Below, in pieces: positions 42,450 through 52,715 of a stretch of DNA of 64,000 bases (its first letter is position 1; every line of letters begins with the position of its first letter). Under the pieces are notes generated by a model, which saw only the letters and a list, made by a program, of their open reading frames with translations, had not been told where the DNA came from and did not search any database. A program made the translations under genes and the position numbers. Source of the stretch: Paracoccaceae bacterium (lineage in GTDB: Bacteria > Pseudomonadota > Alphaproteobacteria > Rhodobacterales > Rhodobacteraceae); assembly GCA_023260655.1 (NCBI GenBank), contig JALQUU010000005.1:1-64000 (forward strand), in the 5' to 3' direction.

Positions 42450-43420
42450 GCGCACTTCTGGAAATCGATGATCTCAAAGTGACGTTCAACACGCGCTACG
42501 GGCAGGTGACGGCTCTGGACGGGGTGTCGCTCAGGGTGAATGCCGGGGAGACGCTGGGCGTTGTGGGCGAGAGCGGATGTGGCAAGTCGATCACTGCGCT
42601 GGCCACGATGGGGTTGATCCCTATGCCGCCGGGCCGGATTGCCGGGGGTGAAATCCGCTTGGCGGGGGAGAACCTTGTTGGTGCTTCTGATGCGCGGATG
42701 CGGGCGTTGCGCGGGGCCGAGATCGCGATGATCTTTCAGGAGCCGATGACCTCGCTCAATCCGGTGTTCACTGTGGGTGACCAGATCGCGGAAGCGATCA
42801 TGCTGCACCAGAAGGTGAGCGCGGATCGGGCGTTCAAAGATGCTGTGGCGCTCTTGGATCGAGTGGGTATTCCCAGCCCCGACAGGCGGGCGCGGGATTA
42901 CCCGCACCAACTTTCGGGGGGGATGCGCCAGCGTGTCATGATCGCGATGGCGGTGTCCTGCCGCCCCAAGGTGCTGATTGCGGACGAGCCGACGACGGCG
43001 CTCGATGTGACGGTGCAGGCGCAGATTTTCGATCTGTTGAACGAGATCCAGCGTGATTTCGGCGCGGCGATCGTGCTGATCACGCATGACATGGGAGCGA
43101 TCAGTGAAATGGCCGATCGCGTGGCGGTGATGTATGCGGGAAGGGTGATCGAGGAAGCGCGGGCGGATGATGTTCTGGACCATCCGCAGCATCCCTACAC
43201 GCGCGGTCTGATTTCCTGCATTCCGAACATTGCCAAGGACGAGGGGGCTTTGCGCGAAATTCCGGGTGTGGTGCCACCTTTGCACATGCTGGGGGCGGGC
43301 TGTGCCTTTGCGGATCGGTGCGATTACGCGCAGGCGCGGTGCCGCCGTGAAAAACCGGTGTTGCAGACGCATGGGCATCATCCGGCGGCGTGCCATGCTG
43401 TCGAGGAGGCGCGGGTATGA
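42446..43420 (+). CDS. Dipeptide-type ABC transporter ATP-binding protein (DppD-like)
   Basis: GESGCGKS, LSGGMRQRVMIAMA, ADEPTTALDVTVQAQI. Confidence 0.95.
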   Translation: MSALLEIDDLKVTFNTRYGQVTALDGVSLRVNAGETLGVVGESGCGKSITALATMGLIPMPPGRIAGGEIRLAGENLVGASDARMRALRGAEIAMIFQEPMTSLNPVFTVGDQIAEAIMLHQKVSADRAFKDAVALLDRVGIPSPDRRARDYPHQLSGGMRQRVMIAMAVSCRPKVLIADEPTTALDVTVQAQIFDLLNEIQRDFGAAIVLITHDMGAISEMADRVAVMYAGRVIEEARADDVLDHPQHPYTRGLISCIPNIAKDEGALREIPGVVPPLHMLGAGCAFADRCDYAQARCRREKPVLQTHGHHPAACHAVEEARV

Positions 43421-44391
43421 GTGTGCTTCTGGATGTGCAGGATCTGACGGTTCGTTTTGCTTTGCCGCGACCGAAGCTTTTCGCCGAGCGCCCCTATCTG
43501 GAGGCGGTGCGGCAGGTGTCTTTCCGGCTGGAGGCGGGGAAGGCTTTGGGGATCGTGGGCGAGTCCGGTTCGGGGAAAACCACGACGGCGATGGCGGCGA
43601 TCCGGCTTATTGAGGCTTCGGGGGGCAAGGTGCTTTTCGACGGCGCGGACCTTTTGCAGCTTGCGCCGGAGGACATGCGGCAGAAGCGGCGCGATGTGCA
43701 GCTGATTTTCCAAGATCCCTATTCCTCGCTCAATCCGCGGGCACGGGTGGCGGATATCGTGCGGGAACCGATGGACCTGATGGAAATCGGCACGATGGAG
43801 GAGCGGCAGGCGCGGGTGGTTGAATTGTTCCGCTTGGTCGGCTTGCGGCCTGACCAGTTGAACCTCTTTCCGCACCAGTTTTCTGGTGGGCAACGGCAGC
43901 GGATATCGATTGCGCGGGCGCTGACGACCAACCCAAAGCTGTTGGTGTGTGACGAACCCGTTTCGGCTCTGGACGTGGCTATTCAGGCGCAAATCCTGAA
44001 CCTGTTGGCGAAGCTGAAGGCGGAGCTGGGGCTATCTTACCTCTTTATCAGCCATGACTTGGGTGTCGTGCGGCACGTTTGTGATGACGTGGCGGTGATG
44101 TATCTGGGCAAGATCGTTGAGCAGGCCCCTAAAGCGACGCTTTTCGATGCCCCGCAGCATCCCTATACGCAGGCGCTTCTGGCGGCGGCACCGAGCCTCG
44201 CGCGGCGGAAATCGGCGGGCTATGTGCGGCCCTTGAAGATCGCGGGCGACCCGCCTTCACCGATCAATCCGCCCAAGGGCTGCGCTTTTGCCGAGCGGTG
44301 CCCGAAGGCGCAGGAGGTGTGCCGAGCAGTGCCACCTGTTTTGGAGCACAAGGGCGGGGCGGGGGCGGTCGCCTGTCATTTCCCCGGATAG
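43417..44391 (+). CDS. Dipeptide-type ABC transporter ATP-binding protein (DppF-like)
   Basis: GESGSGKTT, FSGGQRQRISIARAL, CDEPVSALDVAIQAQ. Confidence 0.95.
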   Translation: MSVLLDVQDLTVRFALPRPKLFAERPYLEAVRQVSFRLEAGKALGIVGESGSGKTTTAMAAIRLIEASGGKVLFDGADLLQLAPEDMRQKRRDVQLIFQDPYSSLNPRARVADIVREPMDLMEIGTMEERQARVVELFRLVGLRPDQLNLFPHQFSGGQRQRISIARALTTNPKLLVCDEPVSALDVAIQAQILNLLAKLKAELGLSYLFISHDLGVVRHVCDDVAVMYLGKIVEQAPKATLFDAPQHPYTQALLAAAPSLARRKSAGYVRPLKIAGDPPSPINPPKGCAFAERCPKAQEVCRAVPPVLEHKGGAGAVACHFPG

Positions 44392-44531
44392 TTCAAAAGG
44401 AAAACGTCCTCGCATCGAGTCATTGACAGGTGCGATTGTTATACCACTTAACTATATATGTCGCCCCTCGGGAGGAGGGGGGACGCGTGAACGCGCCTTG
44501 TGAACAGGCGTGACCAAAGGGGAGGATAAAA

Positions 44532-45566
44532 ATGAAAAGACGCGTACTTATGAAATCCGTTGCGGCTGCGGCTCTGGCTTTCGGCCTTGCTCCGATGGCA
44601 ATGGCGCAGGAAGTGACATTGAAGCTGCACCAGTTCCTGCCTCCGGTGGCGACTGTTCCGGCGAAGATCCTGAAGCCTTGGGCGGCTGCGGTTGAGCAGG
44701 GCGCGGGCGGCAAGGTTAAGATCGAGCACTATGACGCGATGGCACTGGGTGGAAAGCCCACGGACCTGATGGATCAGGCCATTGACGGTGTGGCCGATAT
44801 TGTGATGACGGTTGTGGGCTATACGCCGGGCCGTTTCCCGAAGACGGAAGTGTTCGAGCTTCCCTTCATGATGACCAACCCGATTGCGACTGCGAAGGCA
44901 TTCCAGGAACTCGTGGACACCGATCTTCAAGCCGGTGAATACAGCGGCGTGAAAGTGCTGGGTGCGTGGGTGCACGGGCCGGGCCTGATCCACTCGAAGG
45001 ACCCGATCACGAAGCTGGAAGACCTTGCCGGTAAGAAGCTGCGCGGTCCGACGCGTGTGATCTCGAACATGCTGGCGGAACTCGGCGCGACGCCTGTGGG
45101 CATGCCGTTGCCGGCTATTCCGGAAGCACTTTCGAAGGGTGTGATCGATGGGACGGTTATTCCGTGGGAAGTGACGCCGTCGATCCGCTTGGCGGAACTG
45201 GCGAAGAACCATCTGGAGTTCGGCGGCAAGGAGTCGCTCTACACCGCCACGATCATCATGGTGATGAACAAGGCGAAGTACGAGAGCTTGCCCGAAGATG
45301 TGCGCGCGGCGATCGATGCGGAGTCGGGCATGAAGCTCGCGGAATTCGCGGCGCAGGTGATGTATGACTACGACAAGCCGGGCCGTGATATCGCGGTGGC
45401 AGCGGGCAACACCATCACCACGCTCGATGAGGCGGAAGTGGCGCGCTGGAAAGAGAAAGCAAAGCCGGTGGTTGATACCTGGGTTGCCGATATGCAGGGC
45501 AAGGGCATCGATGGTGCTGCTCTGATCGAGCAGGCCAAGGCACTGATCGCCAAGCACGGCGGCTGA
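44532..45566 (+). CDS. TRAP transporter substrate-binding protein (DctP family)
   Basis: Signal peptide; EVTLKLHQFLPPVATVPAKILKPWAAAVEQGAGGKVKIEHYDAMALGG. Confidence 0.92.
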   Translation: MKRRVLMKSVAAAALAFGLAPMAMAQEVTLKLHQFLPPVATVPAKILKPWAAAVEQGAGGKVKIEHYDAMALGGKPTDLMDQAIDGVADIVMTVVGYTPGRFPKTEVFELPFMMTNPIATAKAFQELVDTDLQAGEYSGVKVLGAWVHGPGLIHSKDPITKLEDLAGKKLRGPTRVISNMLAELGATPVGMPLPAIPEALSKGVIDGTVIPWEVTPSIRLAELAKNHLEFGGKESLYTATIIMVMNKAKYESLPEDVRAAIDAESGMKLAEFAAQVMYDYDKPGRDIAVAAGNTITTLDEAEVARWKEKAKPVVDTWVADMQGKGIDGAALIEQAKALIAKHGG

Positions 45567-45622
45567 TCCCTTTTCAGGGTTGAACCGAGGATCGCGCCGC
45601 GAAAGTGGTGCGATCTTTTCGT

Positions 45623-47011
45623 TTAGAGGATGGCGTTCTCGACGTTTCCGGTGGGAAGACCGATGAGGGTGAGCGCTTCGCCATCGCCAAGGAGGTCGAG
45701 CGGGTCGACTTCGAAGTTTTTTACGTTCGTTGCCGAGATGTGGGAGAGATCTGCGGTAGGATCGACGAAGACCCATCCGGGATCGACTGTCGTCTCGAGG
45801 CCGAGGGAGGCGCGCAGAATTTGGAGCGCGTCGGTGATGGTGACACGGCCGCTGCGGTCGATGTCGGCTTGGATGAAGTCGAAGGCATCGGCGGTGCCAT
45901 AGCTCGGGTTGAGACCCAAGGAGAGGCGGAGCGCGGTGAGGGCGTCGGTGATGGTGATGGCCATGCCTGCGGGGCGGTCGGCGGCATCGGCGCTGACGCT
46001 GAAGGTGCCTGTGGAGCCGGAGCCGTAGCTGCCGCTGTAGCGCCCGGCGGTGGTTTCGAGCGCGAGGGTGGGGGCGGTGGCATTTCCGCTGAGAAGGGCG
46101 ACATCGGCACCCGAGATGGCGCGGCCTGCGGCGTCGCGGAGATCGACGGCGAAGGTGATGCGGGCTTGGCCTTCTTGCAGATTGCCGACGGCTGCGCCGC
46201 CTTCATCGGTGAAGACATCACCGCCCGCGCCCGCGAAGAAGTCGGGGTTTCCAGTGAGCAGAAAATCGAGCACGGCGTTATCGAAGGTGAGGGTGCCGGG
46301 GGTGAGGCCTGCCGAGGTGGCGGCCGCAGCGGCAGTGGCTATCTCTTCGGCGGTGTAATCTGCGAGGGAGGCGGCAGCGCCGGGGGCGTCGGGATCGTAG
46401 AAGCCTGCGAGGCTTTCGCCTGCGCCATAGGTGAAGAGGCTTTGGCCTTCGGTGCTGACGCGCCAGTCATCTCGGTACTGGCCGTAGAGATCTTCGAAGG
46501 CGAGGGGGCGGGCCAAGGGGGTGCCGTCGGCCAGCGCGATGTCATTGTCGGAGTTGCCATTGCCATTGCCCAAGAGGCCTTCGACGCTGCCTGCGAGATC
46601 GCGGGAAAGCTGGACGGCGAGATCGAGCCAGCCGTCGTTCAGGGCGAATTGCATCCATGTGTCGGAGAAATCGAGAATATTATCCGCGCCTGCGTGGCCG
46701 ACGACATAGGTGTTGTCGGTGCGGGTCACGATGTGTGCGCCGACGGTGAGCGTGTCGCCATCGGCAAGGGTGGTGGCGGTGCCGTTGAGCAAGAGCGGGT
46801 TAGCGGCGGAGGCGCTGATCTGGAGCGTGTCGGCTCCAAGTGCGATGGCAACGGCTCCGGTCATGGAGAGGTCGGGTGCGCCGGGGACGGGGACGAAGCG
46901 GGCTTGGAGTTCGAGGCCTGCGCCGCCTGTCTCGCGGAGGAGGACGAACTCGCCTACGGCTTGGAAATCATAGGCGGCACCGTCTAGCGCGAGGAGGTGG
47001 GGTTCGCCCAT
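45623..47011 (-). CDS. VWD-like domain plus dockerin-like repeats; probably the 3' half of an RTX gene split by an in-frame TAG
   Basis: GEPHLLALDGAAYDFQAVGEFVLLRE (VWD start), DIDRSGRVTITDALQILRASLGL (dockerin-like Ca loop); same frame as the upstream ORF. Confidence 0.8.
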   Translation of the reverse strand: MGEPHLLALDGAAYDFQAVGEFVLLRETGGAGLELQARFVPVPGAPDLSMTGAVAIALGADTLQISASAANPLLLNGTATTLADGDTLTVGAHIVTRTDNTYVVGHAGADNILDFSDTWMQFALNDGWLDLAVQLSRDLAGSVEGLLGNGNGNSDNDIALADGTPLARPLAFEDLYGQYRDDWRVSTEGQSLFTYGAGESLAGFYDPDAPGAAASLADYTAEEIATAAAAATSAGLTPGTLTFDNAVLDFLLTGNPDFFAGAGGDVFTDEGGAAVGNLQEGQARITFAVDLRDAAGRAISGADVALLSGNATAPTLALETTAGRYSGSYGSGSTGTFSVSADAADRPAGMAITITDALTALRLSLGLNPSYGTADAFDFIQADIDRSGRVTITDALQILRASLGLETTVDPGWVFVDPTADLSHISATNVKNFEVDPLDLLGDGEALTLIGLPTGNVENAIL

Positions 47012-47044
47012 AATCCAGCAGGGGGGAAGTGGGGCGAGGATGGT

Positions 47045-48892
47045 CTAGTCGGTGAAGCGGATTTCCTCGACACGCACGAGTGAATCGGTGACGCCTGCGA
47101 TGGTGACGGTAAAGGCGTCAATCGCTTGCACGCCGATCTCGGCGGCGGCGCGGGGGACATAATAGATGATGACGTCATAATCGTGCGCGCCGTTGACGTA
47201 ATCGCTGCCGTCGCCGGGGCGGATCGTGTCGTTTCCGTAACTGGCATAGATGAAATCATCACCTTCAGTGCCCGTGAGGCTGTCGTCGCCACTGGTGCCC
47301 TGTATCTGTAAGCCGAGAGATTGGGTGCTGTCTGTGAAGGCGATGTTTTCGATCTGCACGATGGTTTTCGTGCCTTGCGCAGTGGCGACTTCATAGACTT
47401 GGCTGGCGATCTTGGTGACGGTTGCGCTGGCGCGGGTGACGCCGAGGGTGACCGTATCGACACCACCGCCGCCATAGATCGTATCGTTGCCGAGGCCGGG
47501 GAGGATGCTGTCATCGCCGGTGCGGGCGTTGATGATTTCAGAGCGTTCTGTGCCTTCCAGCGTTTCGGAGGCAGCAGTTCCGTCGACGCGGGAGGGGTCA
47601 ATGTTGATCCGCATGTCGAAGAGAACAGGAGTGCCGATATCGAGGTCAGTGAAGGAAACGGTGAGCGTGACGAAGGGATCGGTTTCGAAATCGAAGAGTG
47701 TGCCTTCGCGCACGAAAAGCGTTGTGCCATCAAGGCGGAATTGGGCGGCGTTGGTGCTGGCGAGTTCGAAGGTGTAGCCGAGTGCGGAGCCATCGGTATC
47801 GAACACGTCGAGGGTGCCAAGCTCGACTTCACTTGTGGCGGCATCAGTTTCGGCAAGGCGGGAGCGACCCGAGATGTAGAGCCCTCTTGGGAAGTCATTA
47901 GCATTCGTGGTCAGGAACCGCAGCGTGTCGAAATGCGAGATCCCGAGGTTGTCGGTGTAGAAGATGCTGAACGCGTATTCCGGAAAGCTCTCGAAATCGA
48001 GGGTGCCTTCGAGCACCAGTTGGCCGGAGCCGTTGATGCTTAAGATCCCCGTGAGTTCGGTGACTCTTGAAGGGCGAATGCCAAAGGTGGTGGTGGTGCC
48101 GATCAACGGGATGCCGGGGGCGTCGCGCATCCCGAGTTGACCGATAATAGTGCCCGGTTGGAGGCTTTCGGAGAGGTGGCCGTCAGTGTCGAGGTGGCGA
48201 CCGTCGAGGGTCAGGCCTGTGGCACTGGGGCTGAGGATTTCCGAGAGGAAATAGTCGCCATTGGCGAAGCGGAGGATAGAGGGGTTGAGGATGAGATCTT
48301 GCCCGTCCGGGCCACCGGAGCGGAGATCGGTGACAAGAAGCTGGGCGGGAGTGAGATCACCCGAACCATAACCGCCGTAGCCACCATAGCCGCCGAAGTC
48401 TTCCGGTATGAAATCGAAGCTGTAATCGCTGCGGTTGCCGGAGAAGACGATAATGTCGCCACCATCGGGGGCGAAAGTATCGTTGCCTGCGCCCGCGATG
48501 AAGTTTTCGGCTTCGCCTTGGGCGATGAAAAGATCGTCTGCAAGCGTTGCGTCGTAGCGGGTGATGAGGGTGGGGTTGTCGGTGACGGCGATCTGGAAAG
48601 TGGTGGTGAACGTGCCACCTGTGCGGTCTGTGACGCGGACGGTGACAGAGAGGGGGGCGGCGCTGCCATCCAGCGTCGCGCCTTCGCTGAGGCGGAGGTC
48701 CGATCCGGAGAGGAAGACGCGGCCATCGGCATCGTCGAGGAGGGTGAAGGTGAAGATTTCGTTGGGGTCCGGATCCGTCGCGCTCAGTTGGCCGATCAGA
48801 CTGCCGCTGAAGGCGATTTCGGCGATGGATATGGCTGGGGTTCCGACGGGCAGCGGTTGATCGTTGAACAAAAGGGCACTTGGAGCGGCCAT
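47045..48892 (-). CDS. Cadherin-like/RTX hemolysin-type calcium-binding protein
   Basis: LSATDPDPNEIFTFTLLDD; GTSGDDSLTGTEGDDFIYASYGNDTI RTX nonapeptides. Confidence 0.85.
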   Translation of the reverse strand: MAAPSALLFNDQPLPVGTPAISIAEIAFSGSLIGQLSATDPDPNEIFTFTLLDDADGRVFLSGSDLRLSEGATLDGSAAPLSVTVRVTDRTGGTFTTTFQIAVTDNPTLITRYDATLADDLFIAQGEAENFIAGAGNDTFAPDGGDIIVFSGNRSDYSFDFIPEDFGGYGGYGGYGSGDLTPAQLLVTDLRSGGPDGQDLILNPSILRFANGDYFLSEILSPSATGLTLDGRHLDTDGHLSESLQPGTIIGQLGMRDAPGIPLIGTTTTFGIRPSRVTELTGILSINGSGQLVLEGTLDFESFPEYAFSIFYTDNLGISHFDTLRFLTTNANDFPRGLYISGRSRLAETDAATSEVELGTLDVFDTDGSALGYTFELASTNAAQFRLDGTTLFVREGTLFDFETDPFVTLTVSFTDLDIGTPVLFDMRINIDPSRVDGTAASETLEGTERSEIINARTGDDSILPGLGNDTIYGGGGVDTVTLGVTRASATVTKIASQVYEVATAQGTKTIVQIENIAFTDSTQSLGLQIQGTSGDDSLTGTEGDDFIYASYGNDTIRPGDGSDYVNGAHDYDVIIYYVPRAAAEIGVQAIDAFTVTIAGVTDSLVRVEEIRFTD

Positions 48893-48980
48893 TGGAACCT
48901 CTGGGAATAAAAAAGTCGTAAAGGTTTAGTTCAGAAAAATATTTCACCCATATGGGGTGTGGCGCTGCGATTCGTGCAAG

Positions 48981-50173
48981 TCAATTCGTGGTGAATAAAA
49001 GAAGGCCGTCGATTGCTTTCAGGAGCGGCGGAAGGGTTCCGGCGTTGTATTCGTTGAGGAATTTCGCGACCTGGGCTTTCGCATTGGTTTCGGCGGTATG
49101 GTTTTCCAGCATCTCGGCCAGAAGTGGGGCCGGATCGGCGTCGGGGGCACAAACGCGGGCGACGCCGAGCCTTTCGCAGGCTTCCGCAGTGAGGCGCTTT
49201 TCACGGTCTGTGGGCAGGAGAAGGAGCGGGATTCCTGCGCCGAGCGCTGTGGAAGTGAGGCCGAGGCCGCCTTGGGCGAGGATCAGGCGTGCGTGTTCGG
49301 TCATGGCATCGAGGGGGAGGGGCGTGGGGCTGAGGTGCAGGCCCGCGGCTGCGAGGCTTTCGCGTTCGGATGAGGGGAGGCCGGGGAGGTGGCCAAAGAC
49401 GCGGTGGCCGCGGGAGGCGGTGGAGAGGAGCGTTTTGAGGATCGGGGCGATCTGTGCGCTTTGGGCGGGGAGGTAGACGAAGAGGCTGTCGCGGTGCTTC
49501 GCGGGGGTCGGCTTGGCGGGAAAGAAGGGTGGAAGCGGCGGCGCTTTGCGGTGCGGGCGATAGGGGTCGAGCGCTGCGAAAGTGGCGGGGCAGGCGGCTT
49601 CGGCGGCCATGATGGCGGGGAGATGGGGCAGGGCGCTTGGCCGAGGCGGGCGAGGGCGTGGTTCGCGACGTTCAGAAGCGCGGCTTCCTCCAGAACGGGC
49701 GGCTGGCCTTCGGTGAAGGGCGGGAAGGCGGGCAGATGCGCGGGAGGGAGCGAGAAGCCTGTGCCAAGGGCGACGCGAGGTATTTTGCCGCCGGCCGCGA
49801 GTAGGGCTGCTGGTGCGAATTCGGCGACCAGAAGATCGGGGGCGAGATCGGAAAAGAGGCCCTGCCATGCGCGGAGGAGGAATTCGAGAACGCCCGAGTC
49901 TGCGAGGCCCGCATCGGCTAGGATGTCACCGAAGCTTTGATGTTGGCGGAGGCGGGGCAGATCGCGGGCGTGGTTGAGGAGGCCGGGCCAAAGGGGCGCT
50001 TGGCGAAGCTCAATGGCGGGAAGAAGATCGCGCAGAGCGCGGAAGGCATCGGGGCGCTGAGCGGCGATGCTGACGTGATGGCCATCGGCATGGAGCGCGC
50101 GGGCAAGGCTGGCCAGTTTGGCGGCGTGACCGCCGTTGCCGCCCAGTTCCCATGCCACAAGGATACGCGCCAC
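48981..50173 (-). pseudogene. UGT/MurG-like glycosyltransferase disrupted by a frameshift near 49640
   Basis: N-half VARILVAWELGGNGGHAAKLASLARALHADGHHV and C-half LILAQGGLGLTSTALGAGIPLLLLP lie in different frames. Confidence 0.8.
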
Positions 50174-50308
50174 TCTCGTTCTCCGTGTAAGGTGGGGGGA
50201 GAGTTTCGTGGAAGGGGAGGTTTGGCAAGGGGGCGCGGGAGCGGCGGAAATCGAAGCTGCGGCGGTGAGACACTTGCGGGCGGGCGCAGGCGCGGCTAGG
50301 CAAGGCGC

Positions 50309-51262
50309 ATGGCACATGATCTTCCGACCCCCGCGCATCCTTTCCGTATCGGCACCCGTGGCTCGCCTCTGGCTTTGGCCCAAGCGCATGAGACCCGTGA
50401 CCGTTTGACGGCGACGCATGGGCTGGCGGAAGGCGCGATCGAGATCGTGGTCATCAAGACGACGGGCGATGACCGGAGCCTGATCGACGCGGATCGGCCT
50501 TTGAAGGAGATCGGCAACAAGGGCCTTTTCACGAAAGAGATCGAAGAGGCGCTGATTGATGGCCGGATCGATATTGCCGTGCATTCGATGAAAGACGTGC
50601 CGACGCAACGCCAGCCGGGTTTGGCCTTGGTAGCGTTCCTGCCGCGCGAGGATGTGCGGGATGCGTTTGTTTCGTTGAAGGCGAAGGGTTTGGCGGATTT
50701 GCCTGCGGGGGCGCGTGTGGGCACGTCATCGCTGCGGCGGAAAGCGCAGCTTTTGCATCGGTTCCCGCATCTCGATGTGGTCGAGTTCCGGGGCAATGTG
50801 CAGACGCGGTTGAAGAAGCTCGAAGACGGGGTGGCGGATGCCACGTTCCTTGCGATGGCGGGGTTGAACCGTTTGGGAATGGCGCATCTGGCGGCGGGCG
50901 CCATTGCGACGACGGATATGCTGCCAGCCGTGGCGCAGGGTGCGATTGGTATCGAGGGGCGCGCCGATGATGCGGCGATGCGGGCCTTGGTGGCGCCATT
51001 GAATGATGCTGCGACCGAGACGCGGCTTTCAGCGGAGCGGGCGCTTCTGGAGCGGCTCGACGGCTCGTGCCAGACGCCGATTGCGGCTTTGGCTATGCTG
51101 GAGGCCGGAGAGCTTCGGCTTTCGGCGCAGATTTTGAAACCTGATGGCAGTGAAGCGCATAGCGCGGAACTGGCCGGGCCTGCGGCAGAGGCCGCGGCGC
51201 TGGGCGTGGCTTTGGCGGAAACGCTTCTGGTGGCGGCGGGTGAGGGGTTTCTAAAGGCATAA
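50309..51262 (+). CDS. hemC: Hydroxymethylbilane synthase (porphobilinogen deaminase)
   Basis: FRIGTRGSPLALAQA; cofactor loop LLERLDGSCQTPIAALA. Confidence 0.97.
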   Translation: MAHDLPTPAHPFRIGTRGSPLALAQAHETRDRLTATHGLAEGAIEIVVIKTTGDDRSLIDADRPLKEIGNKGLFTKEIEEALIDGRIDIAVHSMKDVPTQRQPGLALVAFLPREDVRDAFVSLKAKGLADLPAGARVGTSSLRRKAQLLHRFPHLDVVEFRGNVQTRLKKLEDGVADATFLAMAGLNRLGMAHLAAGAIATTDMLPAVAQGAIGIEGRADDAAMRALVAPLNDAATETRLSAERALLERLDGSCQTPIAALAMLEAGELRLSAQILKPDGSEAHSAELAGPAAEAAALGVALAETLLVAAGEGFLKA

Positions 51263-51370
51263 GGTGGCCAGCAGGGCGCGCTTTCGGGCGGAGCCTTGGC
51301 ATGGTTGGAACAGTTCGCCCTCTTGACAGGCCACGCCTGTGCAGGGAGGGACGAGGCAAAGGAGAGGCCG

Positions 51371-52399
51371 ATGACAAAAACGATCCTGCGCGCCCTTGCG
51401 GGTGAAACTCAAGCGATCCCGCCCGTGTGGATGATGCGCCAAGCGGGGCGCTATCTGCCGGAGTACCGGGCCACGCGGGCGCAGGCGGGGGATTTCCTCT
51501 CGCTCTGCTATAATCCCGAATTGGCAGCGGAAGTGACGCTGCAACCGATCCGGCGCTACGGATTTGATGCGGCGATCCTTTTTGCGGATATCCTGCTGAT
51601 CTGTCAGGCGCTGGGGGCGAAGCTCTGGTTCGAGACCGGCGAAGGCCCGCGGCTTTCGACGCTGACAACGCCTGCGGAGTTGGCGGGGCTGAAGCCTGTA
51701 GACGATATCCACGAGGTTCTGGGGCCGGTCTATGAGACGGTGAAGATCCTGTCGAAGGAGCTGCCGAAGGAGACAACGCTCATTGGTTTCGCGGGCGCTC
51801 CGTGGACGGTGGCGACCTATATGATCGCGGGCCGTGGCACCAAGGATCAGGCGCCTGCACATGCGCTGAAGGCGGCGGATCGGGTGACGTTCGAGGGGCT
51901 GATCGGGCGGATTACCGAGGCGACGATCGAGTATCTGGACCGCCAGATCCAGGCGGGTGCGGAAGTGGTGAAACTGTTTGATTCTTGGGCCGGAAGCCTC
52001 AAGGGTCAGGATTTCGATGATTTCGCGTTGAATCCTGCGAAAGAGATCATCGCGGCCTTGAAGGCGCGGCATCCACATGTGCCGGTGATTGCTTTCCCGC
52101 GCGAGGCGGGCACCCGCTATCAGGGATTTGCCACGGCGGTAGGCGCGGACGGGTTGGCGCTGGATAACAGCGTGGACGCGGATTGGGCAGCGGCGCATGT
52201 GCAAGTGGATGGCTGCGTGCAGGGCAATCTCGCGCCGCATCACATGGTGACGGGGGGCGACGATCTGGTGCGGGAGACCAAGCGGATCGTGAAGGCCTTC
52301 TCTAAGGGCCCGCATATCTTCAACCTTGGCCACGGGATCACGCCGGAGGCTAATCCCGACAACGTGCAGCGGATGATTGACGCGATCCGCGTGGCCTGA
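51371..52399 (+). CDS. hemE: Uroporphyrinogen decarboxylase
   Basis: [29 protein letters not shown]. Confidence 0.97.
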   Translation: MTKTILRALAGETQAIPPVWMMRQAGRYLPEYRATRAQAGDFLSLCYNPELAAEVTLQPIRRYGFDAAILFADILLICQALGAKLWFETGEGPRLSTLTTPAELAGLKPVDDIHEVLGPVYETVKILSKELPKETTLIGFAGAPWTVATYMIAGRGTKDQAPAHALKAADRVTFEGLIGRITEATIEYLDRQIQAGAEVVKLFDSWAGSLKGQDFDDFALNPAKEIIAALKARHPHVPVIAFPREAGTRYQGFATAVGADGLALDNSVDADWAAAHVQVDGCVQGNLAPHHMVTGGDDLVRETKRIVKAFSKGPHIFNLGHGITPEANPDNVQRMIDAIRVA

Positions 52400-52534
52400 G
52401 GGCGACGTCGGATTGATCGAGACGAGTAGGCGGCGTGCAGGGGTTCTTGCGCGCCGTTTTTCTTATGTCCGACGCAAACGCAGAACCGCCCCGGCGGGGA
52501 GTTTCTTTGTTATCAGATTATTGGGAGATTTTAG

Positions 52535-52611
52535 TGGCGGACTGGGGAGGATTCGAACCCCCGACCCCTTGATTCGTAGTCAAGTACTCTATCCAACTGA
52601 GCTACCAGTCC
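52535..52611 (-). tRNA. tRNA-Arg (anticodon ACG)
   Basis: Minus strand GGACTGG-TA-GCTC...CTTGA-CTACGAA-TCAAG...GGGTTCGAATCCTCC-CCAGTCC-G-CCA cloverleaf, CCA encoded. Confidence 0.95.
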
Positions 52612-52715
52612 GCGCTAGAGTGAGGCGGGGTTTAGCGGTGCTTCGCGGGCAATGCAAGAGGCATAAAGCAAGAATCTCGCTTGCTCTGCGATTTCTGTTC
52701 GTGGGCCTCAGGCGC

